From assembly GCF_001696605.3 (NCBI RefSeq), contig NZ_CP031716.1, positions 1,612,001-1,676,000 of the forward strand: a stretch of DNA of 64,000 nucleotides. Reading direction: 5' to 3'. This document shows, one piece after another, positions 44,886 through 54,912 of the stretch; positions within the stretch are counted from its first letter, which is position 1; each line of letters begins with the position of its first letter. Both the position numbers and the translations under genes were made by a program. Source of the DNA: Acinetobacter wuhouensis. Its GTDB lineage: Bacteria; Pseudomonadota; Gammaproteobacteria; Pseudomonadales; Moraxellaceae. The notes beneath the pieces were generated by a model. It was given only the letters and a program-made list of their open reading frames with translations, was not told where the DNA came from and searched no databases.

Positions 44886-46283
44886 TTATCCATTCATTTG
44901 GTTTTGTATAATTTCTACCAATAAATTCAAGGCATTTTGAATACGCTCATTAATTTCAAATGAGCAATTAATACGGATGAAATGATGATTTTGATCAGTA
45001 ATATTAAATAGATGGCTTGGTGTAATACTTACGCCATGTTCAAGCATGGTGTGGTAAATGACATTACTATTCACCTGTTCAGGTAATTCAATCCATAGAA
45101 AATATCCAGAGGGATAATAATGAATTTGACATGAGTCTGGTAAGTGATTTTTGAGATAATTAAAATATTGTTTTTTAAATCGTTGTAAGGTTGAACGAAG
45201 TGTTTTCAAGTGCTTTTCATAATGTCGATGAGAGAGATATTCAACCAAAGCATTTTGAATAAAAGAATTGACTGACAAGGTACTCATGAGTTGACTATGT
45301 TGAATATGCTCCGAAAATTTTCCTGCATAAACCCAGCCAATTCGAAAACCAGCACCTAAAGTTTTTGAAAATGATGAGCAATGTAGTACCCAATTCTGTT
45401 GATCAAAATATTTCATTGATAAGGGTTTTTTCTGATCATAATGTAGTTCTTCATAAACATCATCTTCAATGAGGTAAATCTGGTGTTTATTTAATAGCTT
45501 GGCAAGTTCTAATTTAATTTCATCGGACACCGTAAACCCAATCGGATTTTGACTATTTAACATCAACATGCAAACTTTGATGGGGTATTTTAGAATGGCT
45601 TGTTCAAAAGCATCGAGGTCTATTCCATGTACAGGATGCTCAGGAATCGTAATTACTTTTAAACCTAAGCGTTCAGCTGCTTGCCATGCACCGTAAAAAA
45701 TAGTCTGTTGCAATACAATATAATCGCCAGCATGGGTCAGTGCTTGTAGCGATAGATTTAAGGCATCTAAACCGCCCGAAGTAATCACTATATCGGAAGG
45801 ATCTGTCGGAATTCCTTGCATGGCATATTTTTGAGCGATGATTTTTCTGAGTTCATAATTTCCAGGCGGAAGACTCGGTGTTTGTTCATAGCTGCGACGT
45901 TGTCGTGCCAATTGTCCCAAAGTTTGAATCAGTTTTGCGGAGTAGAGTAGTTGACTGTTGGGAAAAGCAGAACCTAAAGGGATAATATTTTCGGATTGAA
46001 TAGATTTTAAATATTTAAAAACAATCGAGTTAATTTCAATTTTTTCATTGATGGCATGTACAGTTTCTTTTGCTTGTTGTTCTGCAACAAAATAACCTGA
46101 TTTTTCTTTTGAATAAATCAAGCCCTGTGCTTCCAGTTCCTGATAGGCATTCATCACAGTGATTAAGCTTAAACCTGATTGTTCAACCTGCTGACGTAAG
46201 GATGGGAGCTTTTGATTGGCTTTCCATGTTCCATTTTCAATCAAGAGTTTTAAGCTACGTGCTAACTGTTCAGATTTATACAT
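44886..46283 (-). CDS. MocR-type regulator (GntR wHTH fused to class I aminotransferase)
   Basis: 465 residues from the ATG at 46283; a longer frame reaches 46367 but would contain the operator-like repeat. N-terminal winged helix of the GntR family (residues 1-70: LARSLKLLIENGTWKANQKLPSLRQ, split as LARSLKLLIENG and LPSLRQQVEQSGLS), then a complete fold-type I aminotransferase domain with SGGLDALNLSLQAL, LIEDDVYEELHY and the PLP lysine in SSFSKTLGAGFRIGW. Such proteins use PLP or amino-acid adducts as effectors (PdxR, GabR). It is probably self-regulated through the inverted repeat upstream. Targets are unknown. Confidence 0.9.
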   Translation of the reverse strand: MYKSEQLARSLKLLIENGTWKANQKLPSLRQQVEQSGLSLITVMNAYQELEAQGLIYSKEKSGYFVAEQQAKETVHAINEKIEINSIVFKYLKSIQSENIIPLGSAFPNSQLLYSAKLIQTLGQLARQRRSYEQTPSLPPGNYELRKIIAQKYAMQGIPTDPSDIVITSGGLDALNLSLQALTHAGDYIVLQQTIFYGAWQAAERLGLKVITIPEHPVHGIDLDAFEQAILKYPIKVCMLMLNSQNPIGFTVSDEIKLELAKLLNKHQIYLIEDDVYEELHYDQKKPLSMKYFDQQNWVLHCSSFSKTLGAGFRIGWVYAGKFSEHIQHSQLMSTLSVNSFIQNALVEYLSHRHYEKHLKTLRSTLQRFKKQYFNYLKNHLPDSCQIHYYPSGYFLWIELPEQVNSNVIYHTMLEHGVSITPSHLFNITDQNHHFIRINCSFEINERIQNALNLLVEIIQNQMNG

Positions 46284-46318
46284 AAATACTTCAAAAGGAT
46301 GATCTGTATCGAAATGAC

Positions 46319-46355
46319 TATAACAGATTGCAGGATTTTGAAGAAATCTGTTATA
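46319..46355. promoter_or_regulatory. Operator-like inverted repeat upstream of the MocR gene
   Basis: TATAACAGATT - 15 nt - AATCTGTTATA, located 36 bp upstream of the chosen MocR start and 87 bp upstream of the divergent gene at 46442. Arms and spacing match the repeat at 44838-44876, which suggests binding by the same dimer. Confidence 0.55.
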
Positions 46356-46441
46356 TATTTTTTCCAAAATTTTGTGGCTATTATTTTATGCTATTTATTT
46401 AGAGAATAGGGGAAACTTGACCTGTAGAATGAGGCTAGACA

Positions 46442-47305
46442 ATGTTTGTCACAATGCAACTTGATGTATTGACAACAATTTTGACTGATCATGGATGTGT
46501 AAAATCGGTTTTAGAGAATTTAAATCGAAAATTTGTAAATATTGAAGCCACTTTACTCAGAGCCAAAGTTTTACGTGAGTTTTCTAAACAGAAGCATACC
46601 GCCATTATTCAATCTGCCATTACGAACCATGATGGGCAAGACGATCACACCAAACTGGCATATTTGTTTGCGCCATTTATTCTGTCAAATTTAAATCAAA
46701 CTGTAATTTATTCAACGCCTTTGACTGAGCCTGTACTCAATATTTTAAAACGGTATTATCAAGTTGAAAAAACTTTAAATCTCAAAAAAATAGATGACAA
46801 TGTTTTAGAGAGTTTAAATCTATTTTTAGATTTTCATGATTCAAATGGGTCTGATGCTGAATTTGTATTGATGCAATTAATCAATGCGTTAACTCAAGCT
46901 GAAGTATCAACGATTTTTCTAATTTCTGACTGTCTCATCAGTAGTGAAGCATTATTTGAAATAGAGAAGTTTTTTCATGTCAGAATTTTGCAGATTCAGC
47001 CTACGCAACAAGCGCTTTTATTGAATCATACATTTGATGCATCACAATCACCATTGGAAATGCAAAAACTGCTTTTTAAGCGTAAAGATGATTTTCATAT
47101 TGACCTATGTCGTAGATATGCTGAGTTAAATGCACAAATTTTATATTTATCAGGTTTATATGATTTTGAGCGTGCCAAGAATTTGGTGGATGATATGTTT
47201 TATTCTGAGCATATTTATGAAAAATTATCCGTCTATGCAGAATATATGCAGACTCAGTTGCAGAATAAAGTCTTTGATCGGCATGCACAGCAACTTTTTG
47301 CATGA
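46442..47305 (+). CDS. Hypothetical protein divergent from the MocR gene
   Basis: 287 residues, soluble, mostly helical at the C-terminus (AYLFAPFILSNL early; RRYAELNAQILYLSGLYDFERAK and YAEYMQTQLQNKVFDRHAQ late). No signal peptide and no catalytic motif that I recognise. Its promoter region is shared with the MocR gene, so it may be a target of it. Confidence 0.6.
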   Translation: MFVTMQLDVLTTILTDHGCVKSVLENLNRKFVNIEATLLRAKVLREFSKQKHTAIIQSAITNHDGQDDHTKLAYLFAPFILSNLNQTVIYSTPLTEPVLNILKRYYQVEKTLNLKKIDDNVLESLNLFLDFHDSNGSDAEFVLMQLINALTQAEVSTIFLISDCLISSEALFEIEKFFHVRILQIQPTQQALLLNHTFDASQSPLEMQKLLFKRKDDFHIDLCRRYAELNAQILYLSGLYDFERAKNLVDDMFYSEHIYEKLSVYAEYMQTQLQNKVFDRHAQQLFA

Positions 47306-47412
47306 TCAAATGGTTTAAAAATGATTTAGCGTGTAAATTTACTGGACTAGAGCCTGTGCTATTTAAGTTATTCATACGTTTAGAAAGCTTAAATCTCTAG
47401 ATCTAAAAACAA

Positions 47413-47440
47413 ACAAAGCCGTAAAAAATTACGGCTTTGT
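47413..47440. terminator. Bidirectional terminator between 46442-47305 and trmB
   Basis: A perfect 12-bp stem (acaaagccgtaa / ttacggctttgt) with an AAAA loop between two convergent genes. Confidence 0.75.
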
Positions 47441-47474
47441 CATCTACGATATTCGCAATAAAAATCTTGTTGAA

Positions 47475-48191
47475 TTAACTAATTTTCTTAAAAATAAAAT
47501 CGTTAATTTTGTGACCTGATTCGATACCACGACGTTCAAACTTAGTCTGTGGACGCCATTCAGGACGTGGATAACTATTGCCTTTGCCTGCAAGATTTTC
47601 CAAACGTGGACGATTATCTAATACATCCAGCATCCATTCCGCATACGGTTCCCAATCCGTTGCTGAATGGAACGTACCACCGATTTCCAACTTTTCCTCA
47701 ACCAAAGGCATACGGTCATGTGATACAAAACGACGTTTAAAATGACGTTTCTTCTGCCAAGGATCAGGGAAGTAAAGTTGTATCGTATTGATACTATTAT
47801 CAGGCATTTCACGAAGCACTTGAATCGCATCCGCATCTAAAACACGTAAGTTCTTAACTTTAGCAACACCAGCTTCATAAACACATTGCGCAATACCTGG
47901 AATATGAACCTCAATACCGACAAAGTTACGCTCAGGATTGGCTTTTGCCATCAGTACCAATGAACGCCCCATACCAAAACCGATTTCAACAGTAAGTGGA
48001 CGTTCAGGATGTTCAAAATGCTGACGTAAATCACCAACAGGATATTCCAAAATCATTTCACGATGTTGTTCAAGCGCAGTCGTTTGTGAAGTATTCAGCG
48101 GTGATGATCTACGCATGAAAGTCACAATTTCACGGTGTTCTTGCAAATTATCCAAGTCTACAACTTGCGCTTCAATTTGATCGTTTGACAT
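47475..48191 (-). CDS. trmB: tRNA (guanine-46-N7)-methyltransferase
   Basis: Methylates G46 in the tRNA variable loop with S-adenosylmethionine. 238 residues with the SAM motif VEIGFGMGRSLVLMA, FVGIEVHIPGI, INTIQLYFPDPWQKKRHFKRR (catalytic region) and the C-terminal TKFERRGIESGHKI. Normal length. It is a single gene, convergent with the hypothetical gene upstream in coordinates and divergent from the nuclease gene. Confidence 0.97.
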   Translation of the reverse strand: MSNDQIEAQVVDLDNLQEHREIVTFMRRSSPLNTSQTTALEQHREMILEYPVGDLRQHFEHPERPLTVEIGFGMGRSLVLMAKANPERNFVGIEVHIPGIAQCVYEAGVAKVKNLRVLDADAIQVLREMPDNSINTIQLYFPDPWQKKRHFKRRFVSHDRMPLVEEKLEIGGTFHSATDWEPYAEWMLDVLDNRPRLENLAGKGNSYPRPEWRPQTKFERRGIESGHKINDFIFKKIS

Positions 48192-48351
48192 GATTCGACA
48201 ATATTAAAAATCTAAAAGGCGTATTGTAAGACCTGAGTTCGTCAAGTCAAATTTTTTGATAGAATCCAAGTGAATTAAATCAGAATAAAATGTCATAAAA
48301 TATTCATTGCTTTGTCATTTATAAAAATTACCCTAATTTGAATTTCAACAA

Positions 48352-50820
48352 ATGATAAAAATCATGAAAATACTAAAACCTCATACACTATGTTTAAGCT
48401 TAACGCTGTTAGGTTGCTCATTTCCAAGCTATGCACAATTGATGTTTAGCCAATATATTGATGGTACAGCCAATCGCAAAGGTCTGGAAATTTATAATCC
48501 TGATGGTGCAACAGTCAATCTTGCAGATTATCAAATTCAGCAACAAAGCAACGGCACAACAGATAAGCCTGTGACCTTTAATTTACAAGGCAGTATTGCG
48601 AGCAAAGCTAAATTTTTAGTTGGTCGCTCTGAGCTTCAAGCTGAACTTGGAAATAAAGTTAATCAAGTGGCTGGTTTAGCTTTTAATGGTGATGATGCCT
48701 TGGTACTTTTGTATAAAGGCGTACCTGTTGATCGTTTTGGTAAAGTGGGTGAGAAGCCTGCCAATAATGGTTGGGGTACAACGATTTCAAGCTATCAAAA
48801 CAGTTTAAGTCGTATCAAAACCAGTAATAATGTGACTTCTGTCGATCCGACTGCAAACTTTGATTTGGACAGTGAATGGACAAAATGGTCAGATCGTAAT
48901 GCATTTAGCACATATTTAGGGGCTACAACCACGACACCGCCTGTAAGTTCAGTCAGTTGTAGTACAGCAGATACACCGATTGCTGATTTACAATCAGCAA
49001 CCCAAAATCAGCAATACGTGGTTCGTGGCATCATTACAGCGGATTACCGTTATGACAATGGTTTTTCAGGTTTTTATATTCAAACCCAAGACAGTAAAGC
49101 GAAGCCAAATTTAACCAATGCGATCTTTGTTTATCTTCCTGCAGGAAGTACCATCACAGGTGGTAAAGTCGGTGAAGAGGTGATTTTTAAAGGGCGTTTA
49201 ACCTCTTATCAAAATCAATTACAACTCGATCAACTCAGTAGCAATATCGAAACGTGTAATAATCAAGCTTCAAATCTTGTGAGTGCAACGCCATTACAAT
49301 TACCATTTACAAGTTTAACTGATACCAATGGTAATGTGCCAAAACGCTACCAAGGCATGTTGGTTAAAATTCCTCAGACTTTAACGGTGAGTGAAAACTA
49401 TAATTATGGTCGCTATGGTGAACTCTCATTAAGTTTGGGGCGTTTATATATTCCAACCAATTTATATCCTGCAAAATCGACAGAAGCGGTAAATCTTGCA
49501 AAACAGAATTTATTATCCAAAATTATTTTAGATGACGGTTATAACAATCAAAATAGAACACCGTGGTTACCTCAAAATTTTAACGCACTCAATACATTAC
49601 GCGCAGGTTATCAGGTTAAAAATGTCGAAGGGATTTTAGAGTATCGCTTCAATGCATGGCGTATTCAACCGATTCAAAGCAAAGCATTACCCGAGATTTT
49701 GAAAGATTCAAATCCTCGAACAGCGACGATCCTTGCAAAAGAGAGCAAGCAAATTCGTGTGTCTTCTTTTAACGTTCTGAACTATGACAATGGTTTGGAA
49801 AAAGGTTTTCCTACAGAACGTGGTGCATCATCTAAAGCAGAGTTCGATAAGCAACACGCCAAGATTGTCAGTGCAATGAAAACCATCGATGCTGACGTTT
49901 ATGGGTTAATGGAAATTGCCAATAACGGCTATGGTGAAAATAGCGCAGTAGCTTACTTAACGAAAGCTTTGGGTGCGGATTGGAAATATGTGATTCCACC
50001 AAACAGTGCGAAATTAGGTACAGATGCGATCGCAGTTGCAATTATTTATAACAGTAAGCGAGTAAAACCAGTGGGTGTACCCGTCATTTATGATGATTTA
50101 ACACAGAAGAATCGTGTCACGATGGCACAGTCTTTCCAAGGTGTGAATGGTGGGAAATTATTTACAGTTGTCCCAAATCATTTAAAGTCTAAAGGCAGTT
50201 GTCCTGAAGACACTAAATCAGTCGATGCCAATCAAGGTGATGGGCAAGGCTGTTGGAATGCAACACGTTTAACTGCGGTGCAAAAACTGATGCAATGGAT
50301 AGCGACTAATCCAACCAAAGCGGAAAAGCCAAACTATTTATTGGTTGGGGATATGAACAGTTATGCCAAAGAAGATCCAATTTTGGCATTAGAGAAAGCC
50401 AACTATAAAGTGCTTTTAAATGATGAAAAAGTTGGGCAGGGTAAGTCTGCTTATAGCTATGTATTTGGCGTTGCAAGTGATGCGGATGGTTATGGTGGTG
50501 CAGGGAATCTAGATCATGCGATAGCTGATGTAAATCTATATCCAATGGTGAAACGTGCGTTTGCATGGCATATCAACGCCGATGAACCTACAGCACTAGA
50601 CTATAATGAAGATTATAAAACATCTGAACAAATTACAGCCTTCTATAATGCTGATGCTTTCCGTTCTTCGGATCATGATCCAGTGATTGTGGATTTAGAT
50701 TTAAATAATGAAACTACTTCAACGAGTAAAAGTAGTGGTGGTAGTACAGGATTGTGGTCATTACTGGGTTTAATGATGTTAACTGTAAGTTCTGTTGTGA
50801 TGCGTTCAAGAAAGAAATAA
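48352..50820 (+). CDS. Extracellular endonuclease/exonuclease (ExeM/NucH type) with GlyGly-CTERM-like tail
   Basis: A secreted DNase. 822 residues (818 if the ATG at 48364 is used). Signal peptide about 1-29 (SYA-QL; an LLGC just before could also be a lipobox). Then a lamin-tail domain (GTANRKGLEIYNPDGATVNL, about 38-150), an OB-fold YhcR-like domain (about 205-315), and an endonuclease/exonuclease/phosphatase domain (about 475-785) with SSFNVLNYD, YGLMEIANNG, NHLKSKGSCPED, GDMNSYAKEDP and catalytic SSDHDPV. The end, SSGGSTGLWSLLGLMM plus a basic tail RSRKK, fits the GlyGly-CTERM sorting signal cut by rhombosortase. Roles of relatives: nutrient DNA use and biofilm remodelling. Confidence 0.9.
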   Translation: MIKIMKILKPHTLCLSLTLLGCSFPSYAQLMFSQYIDGTANRKGLEIYNPDGATVNLADYQIQQQSNGTTDKPVTFNLQGSIASKAKFLVGRSELQAELGNKVNQVAGLAFNGDDALVLLYKGVPVDRFGKVGEKPANNGWGTTISSYQNSLSRIKTSNNVTSVDPTANFDLDSEWTKWSDRNAFSTYLGATTTTPPVSSVSCSTADTPIADLQSATQNQQYVVRGIITADYRYDNGFSGFYIQTQDSKAKPNLTNAIFVYLPAGSTITGGKVGEEVIFKGRLTSYQNQLQLDQLSSNIETCNNQASNLVSATPLQLPFTSLTDTNGNVPKRYQGMLVKIPQTLTVSENYNYGRYGELSLSLGRLYIPTNLYPAKSTEAVNLAKQNLLSKIILDDGYNNQNRTPWLPQNFNALNTLRAGYQVKNVEGILEYRFNAWRIQPIQSKALPEILKDSNPRTATILAKESKQIRVSSFNVLNYDNGLEKGFPTERGASSKAEFDKQHAKIVSAMKTIDADVYGLMEIANNGYGENSAVAYLTKALGADWKYVIPPNSAKLGTDAIAVAIIYNSKRVKPVGVPVIYDDLTQKNRVTMAQSFQGVNGGKLFTVVPNHLKSKGSCPEDTKSVDANQGDGQGCWNATRLTAVQKLMQWIATNPTKAEKPNYLLVGDMNSYAKEDPILALEKANYKVLLNDEKVGQGKSAYSYVFGVASDADGYGGAGNLDHAIADVNLYPMVKRAFAWHINADEPTALDYNEDYKTSEQITAFYNADAFRSSDHDPVIVDLDLNNETTSTSKSSGGSTGLWSLLGLMMLTVSSVVMRSRKK

Positions 50821-50851
50821 TGTGAATTAAGTTTATAATTTTCGGGTAGAC

Positions 50852-50886
50852 AAAGAGCAATTCGAAGATATTCGATTGTTCTTTTT
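50852..50886. terminator. Bidirectional hairpin between the nuclease and sensor kinase genes
   Basis: Stem aaagagcaa / ttgttcttt with one wobble, plus inner tcgaa / ttcga, followed by TTGTTT on the plus strand. Convergent genes on both sides. Confidence 0.6.
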
Positions 50887-50909
50887 GTTTAGATTAACTG
50901 ACCTTTGTG

Positions 50910-52808
50910 TTATGCGGTAAAAGGCAAACTAACTTTTAAAATAGTTTGACCAGATTGTGAGTTGATTTCAAACTGCCCATTTAAGCGGCTTACACGTTGT
51001 TGCATACTATGCAAACCGACATGTAGTCCAGCTTCAACTTCATGAGGAATAAAGCCAATACCGTTATCTTCAATCACTAAAATCAGATTTTGTTGCGCTT
51101 CATAAAGTGAAACTTTAACTTCAGTCGCTTGACTATGTTTGACAATATTATTCAGTGCTTCTTCCGCAACACGTGCCAAAGTCAAACATTGTAAAGTTGA
51201 AGGTGTGCTTTGCCATTGTGGCATGATGTCCCATTTTGAACTGATTTCCATTTCTTCAAAAATCATCACAAAACGGTGCCGTATATTCGCTGCCCAAAGA
51301 ATAGGTGTATCAGGAATTTGTGATTCTTGGCTTGAACCAAAATCAATGGTCTGACGCAAATCATTACGTAATAACTTTAAAATAGACAGCATTTGATCTT
51401 TTTCAATATGATCATACTTTTCAAGCAAGATAAGCGAGCGCGAAATAGAACCTCCTAATCCATCATGCAAATCATGTGAAAAATGGATGCGTTCTTGTAA
51501 TTTTACGTTTTCTAATGCCAATTGATGTTGATTATTTAACGATACAGACAGTTCATCTTTCGCTTGAATAACACTTTGCTCCAAAGTTTTATTAAACTGA
51601 GCAATGCTTTTTGCATTATTCGACAGACGATACGCAAGCACTAAGCCTACAGTAATGGTACTAATCGGTGCTGTATAGGGAGAAAGAATTTGCCCTTTCA
51701 GGGTCAGCATATAAATTGCATCATTGATCGCAATTGGGAAGAAGAATAAATATTGCAAGGAGAGGAAATAAGCCTCTTTTAATTTTGATTTATAAGCAAT
51801 ATAAGGATATGTTAAACATTTTAAAATAAAGATGATCACCCCAATAAGAAATACAAGATTCAGTGTTGTTGGGAGATACTGAATTGGGACGAAAAGAATA
51901 ATAATGGTTGAAAATATACAAAAAAACAAAAGTATTTTTTCTGCTTTTGGAAATGTACTTTTTGCAAAACGCCATGCTGCAATACAACCGACAGAGGCAT
52001 AAATAGAAAAAGTAATGACACTGAAACGATCAATAGTTGTACTTGTTAATGAAAGAAGTGGATCAGATCGCAACACTAGATAACTATAGATTAACCATAG
52101 AATAGTCACGAAACCAAACCATTTAAAAGCATATTCGCTACGGATAAATAACCATACGATTAAACAAAACAAACCTACAATTAAATTTACAAATAAATTA
52201 AGAGAAGGGAGGCTACGCTTTTCTAATACAGCCTGTTTGTAAATATCCATTATTTGGGTATGTTCACCCAGATGAACTGGCCCCAACCCTGATTTTTGAG
52301 TTGGCGTACCAACAACACGAATCCATAAGGTATTTTGACCTTGTTTTAAGCTTGAACTCGGCAGAATCCAATAACGTGGATTATGCCAACTGCGAGAAAG
52401 TGGTTCGACTAAGGACTGATCTTTCCAGAGAAACTCATCATTGAGATAAATTTCACCAGCCATATTGATATGGCTGATAGTGAGAGTCACAGGTTCTTGT
52501 ATATTGGAAGGGCACTTATGAGTCCACAATACTTTATACCAAGCACTACTGTGATAGCCTTTCCAACGCTTATCCCAATAATCAGGAAGTGAGCTGACAT
52601 TTTCCCATGCTTGAGCTTTGATTTGACTTGGGTTATTAGCATCTGATTGAACAATTTGGACGGAATGAATATTTGTTTGGCAGTTTTGTGTCGTTGTAGG
52701 CACAGTTGCTTTACTGAGTTGCGGATTTAGTAAAAACAATAGAAATAAAAAAAACGAGAAAGCATAATAAAATGTATTCAAGTTAATACTTTTCTTACGT
52801 TCTAGCAT
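50910..52808 (-). CDS. Sensor histidine kinase (NarX/DesK type), second copy
   Basis: 632 residues from the ATG at 52808 (AGGG 8 nt upstream). Signal or first membrane segment at about 13-30, a periplasmic beta-sandwich resembling 7TMR-DISM extracellular domains (WDKRWKGYHSSAWYKVLW, LVEPLSRSWHNPRYWILPSSS), about seven membrane helices (200-400), then HisKA_3 with the phospho-acceptor His in FSHDLHDGLGGS and an ATPase domain with VAEEALNNIVKHSQA and DNGIGF. It is a full-length paralogue of the kinase at 52978-54912 with matching blocks throughout. It lies 169 bp downstream of that gene and has no regulator of its own. The signal is unknown. Confidence 0.88.
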   Translation of the reverse strand: MLERKKSINLNTFYYAFSFFLFLLFLLNPQLSKATVPTTTQNCQTNIHSVQIVQSDANNPSQIKAQAWENVSSLPDYWDKRWKGYHSSAWYKVLWTHKCPSNIQEPVTLTISHINMAGEIYLNDEFLWKDQSLVEPLSRSWHNPRYWILPSSSLKQGQNTLWIRVVGTPTQKSGLGPVHLGEHTQIMDIYKQAVLEKRSLPSLNLFVNLIVGLFCLIVWLFIRSEYAFKWFGFVTILWLIYSYLVLRSDPLLSLTSTTIDRFSVITFSIYASVGCIAAWRFAKSTFPKAEKILLFFCIFSTIIILFVPIQYLPTTLNLVFLIGVIIFILKCLTYPYIAYKSKLKEAYFLSLQYLFFFPIAINDAIYMLTLKGQILSPYTAPISTITVGLVLAYRLSNNAKSIAQFNKTLEQSVIQAKDELSVSLNNQHQLALENVKLQERIHFSHDLHDGLGGSISRSLILLEKYDHIEKDQMLSILKLLRNDLRQTIDFGSSQESQIPDTPILWAANIRHRFVMIFEEMEISSKWDIMPQWQSTPSTLQCLTLARVAEEALNNIVKHSQATEVKVSLYEAQQNLILVIEDNGIGFIPHEVEAGLHVGLHSMQQRVSRLNGQFEINSQSGQTILKVSLPFTA

Positions 52809-52977
52809 TCCTAAAGCCCTAGCCAATGAATAACACAATTCTAGGTTGAATGTGTTAAATTTTAATTCGTATCATATCTGATTAAATGAAATTAAATAGA
52901 GACACATTTATTGGAATCTAAATAAAATGTATCGTAGTAAATATTAATTTCTAAGTTTTTAATCACCTTAAAATACA

Positions 52978-54912
52978 TTATTCTTTCATCGGTAAAATAG
53001 CGCGAATCACAGTTAAACCAGATTGTGAAGTAATTTCTAACTCTCCACCCAGACGTTTAATTCTGACTTGCATACTTTGTAGTCCTACATGTAGTCCTTT
53101 CTCAACAGCATTCACTTCAAAGCCATGACCATTGTCTTTAATTTCTAAGATCAGTTCATTTTGATCATTCTCAAACAATGAGACTTCGACATCTGTGGCA
53201 TCGCTATGTTTGACAATGTTGGTTAAAGCCTCTTCTGTCACACGGGATAATGTTAAGCAATATAATGGTGGTGGCTTAATATTCCAGTGATTAGAAAAAA
53301 TCCATGTGGATTCAATTTCCATTTCTTCAAAAATCTGTACAAATCGATGTCGAAGAGGTGCAACCCACATCACAGGGCTTTCAGGAGTTTTTGCACCAAT
53401 ACTTGATCCAGAATCAATCACTTGTCTGAGGTCACTTCGAAGTAACTTAAACATAGACATGACTTGATTTTTTTCAACATTTTCAGCGTGATCAAGCAAA
53501 ATCATTGAGCGCACAATCGAGCCACCTAAGCCATCATGCAACTCATGTGAAAGGTTTAGGCGTTCTTGTAAACGCATATTTTCGAGTTGTAAATGATGCT
53601 TTTTAGCTAAAGATTGCTCAAGATCAAATGTTACGGTTTCGACTGTTTCCTCAAGTGTTTGATTAAATTTCTCGATATGGCGCATATTACGTGCAATACG
53701 CCAAGAGAGGATAAAAGATATGGCAAGGCTAGTGATTGGTGCTGCAAATGGTGTCCAATAAATGGATTCCAAATTACTATTCGACATCAAAGACAGGTCA
53801 TGGAGCATAATCACCATGAATAACATAAATACTGCCGCAAGCAGATAAATATCTATTTTTTTCTTTTTATAAGCAATCCACTGAATAAAAAAACAATTTA
53901 AAATATAAATTACACTGCTGTATAAAAAAGCGATGGACATAACTGTAGACAAATGATCATCTGGAGTGAGGAGCAGAGCCAAGCTAAATAATAGTACGAA
54001 TGTGGCTAACGTTTTTTCTAAATGCTTAAATTTTTCATGGCTAAATCGCCAAACAAATAAGCATGCTGTATATGCGTATACCAATAAAAATATAATATTT
54101 AATCTGGCATGTAACAAAGAATCTGTAAACGGAAATGGTGCAGTCAAAAGCGTATTGCAAATAAAAAGTGACCAAAACAAAGAATTTATACTAAACCAGC
54201 CAAAAGCAGTTTCCTGACGTCTGAATAACCAAATTAAAAAACCTATGGTTCCTAAAACCATAGTAATTAATAAATTGATGAGGAATAAAGTTCTGCGTTC
54301 AAAGACTAATTCTTTATGTAGATCGGTAATACTTTTTACGTCTCCAATTTTAACAACGCCCAGTCCTGATTTTTGGGATTGGACACCGACGACACGAACT
54401 AAAATCTCATTGTGCTCTTGCTTCAATGATGAAGAGGGAAGTAACCAATAGCGAGGCTTATTCCAACTCCTAGATAAGGGTTCTACAAGTGAGGCATCAC
54501 GCCATATTAGTTCGTTATTGCTATAAACAATACCTGCCATATTTATTCGATCGACGACAAAGGCAAAGGGGGGGGCGCTGATACTTTCGGAGCAATTTAA
54601 ACGCCAAACAACTTTATACCAAGCTGAACCTGTATAGTTGTCCCAGCGTTTTTCCCAGTTGTCTGGAAGTTTGACATCGATCCAACCTGTTTGAGGAACA
54701 ACAGCCAAATCACTTTTAGCTTTAGCCACTTGTGTACTTATAATCTGAGCTGAACACTTGTTATTTTGATTTTTAGGATCAATTTCAAGACGAGTTTCTG
54801 CAAAGGCTGTTTGCATCAACCCGAATAAAATATAGAAAAAAACAATACAGTGAAATCTTAGTCGAGTAAACCAAGATGACGTGCTGTGTCGATCGCTTTG
54901 GCTCTGTTGCAT
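52978..54912 (-). CDS. Sensor histidine kinase (NarX/DesK type), first copy
   Basis: 644 residues. Signal segment 17-38 (cleavage near AFA-ET), periplasmic beta-sandwich (about 60-190, WEKRWDNYTGSAWYKVVW, LVEPLSRSWNKPRYWLLPSSS), seven membrane helices (about 207-405), a coiled-coil linker (410-450), HisKA_3 with phospho-acceptor His459 in SHELHDGLGGS, and a C-terminal ATPase domain (VTEEALTNIVKHSDA, DNGHGF). The gene overlaps the response regulator gene by 55 bp, so the two are translationally linked and form a two-component pair. By position the pair probably controls the adhesin at 56272. Confidence 0.9.
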   Translation of the reverse strand: MQQSQSDRHSTSSWFTRLRFHCIVFFYILFGLMQTAFAETRLEIDPKNQNNKCSAQIISTQVAKAKSDLAVVPQTGWIDVKLPDNWEKRWDNYTGSAWYKVVWRLNCSESISAPPFAFVVDRINMAGIVYSNNELIWRDASLVEPLSRSWNKPRYWLLPSSSLKQEHNEILVRVVGVQSQKSGLGVVKIGDVKSITDLHKELVFERRTLFLINLLITMVLGTIGFLIWLFRRQETAFGWFSINSLFWSLFICNTLLTAPFPFTDSLLHARLNIIFLLVYAYTACLFVWRFSHEKFKHLEKTLATFVLLFSLALLLTPDDHLSTVMSIAFLYSSVIYILNCFFIQWIAYKKKKIDIYLLAAVFMLFMVIMLHDLSLMSNSNLESIYWTPFAAPITSLAISFILSWRIARNMRHIEKFNQTLEETVETVTFDLEQSLAKKHHLQLENMRLQERLNLSHELHDGLGGSIVRSMILLDHAENVEKNQVMSMFKLLRSDLRQVIDSGSSIGAKTPESPVMWVAPLRHRFVQIFEEMEIESTWIFSNHWNIKPPPLYCLTLSRVTEEALTNIVKHSDATDVEVSLFENDQNELILEIKDNGHGFEVNAVEKGLHVGLQSMQVRIKRLGGELEITSQSGLTVIRAILPMKE

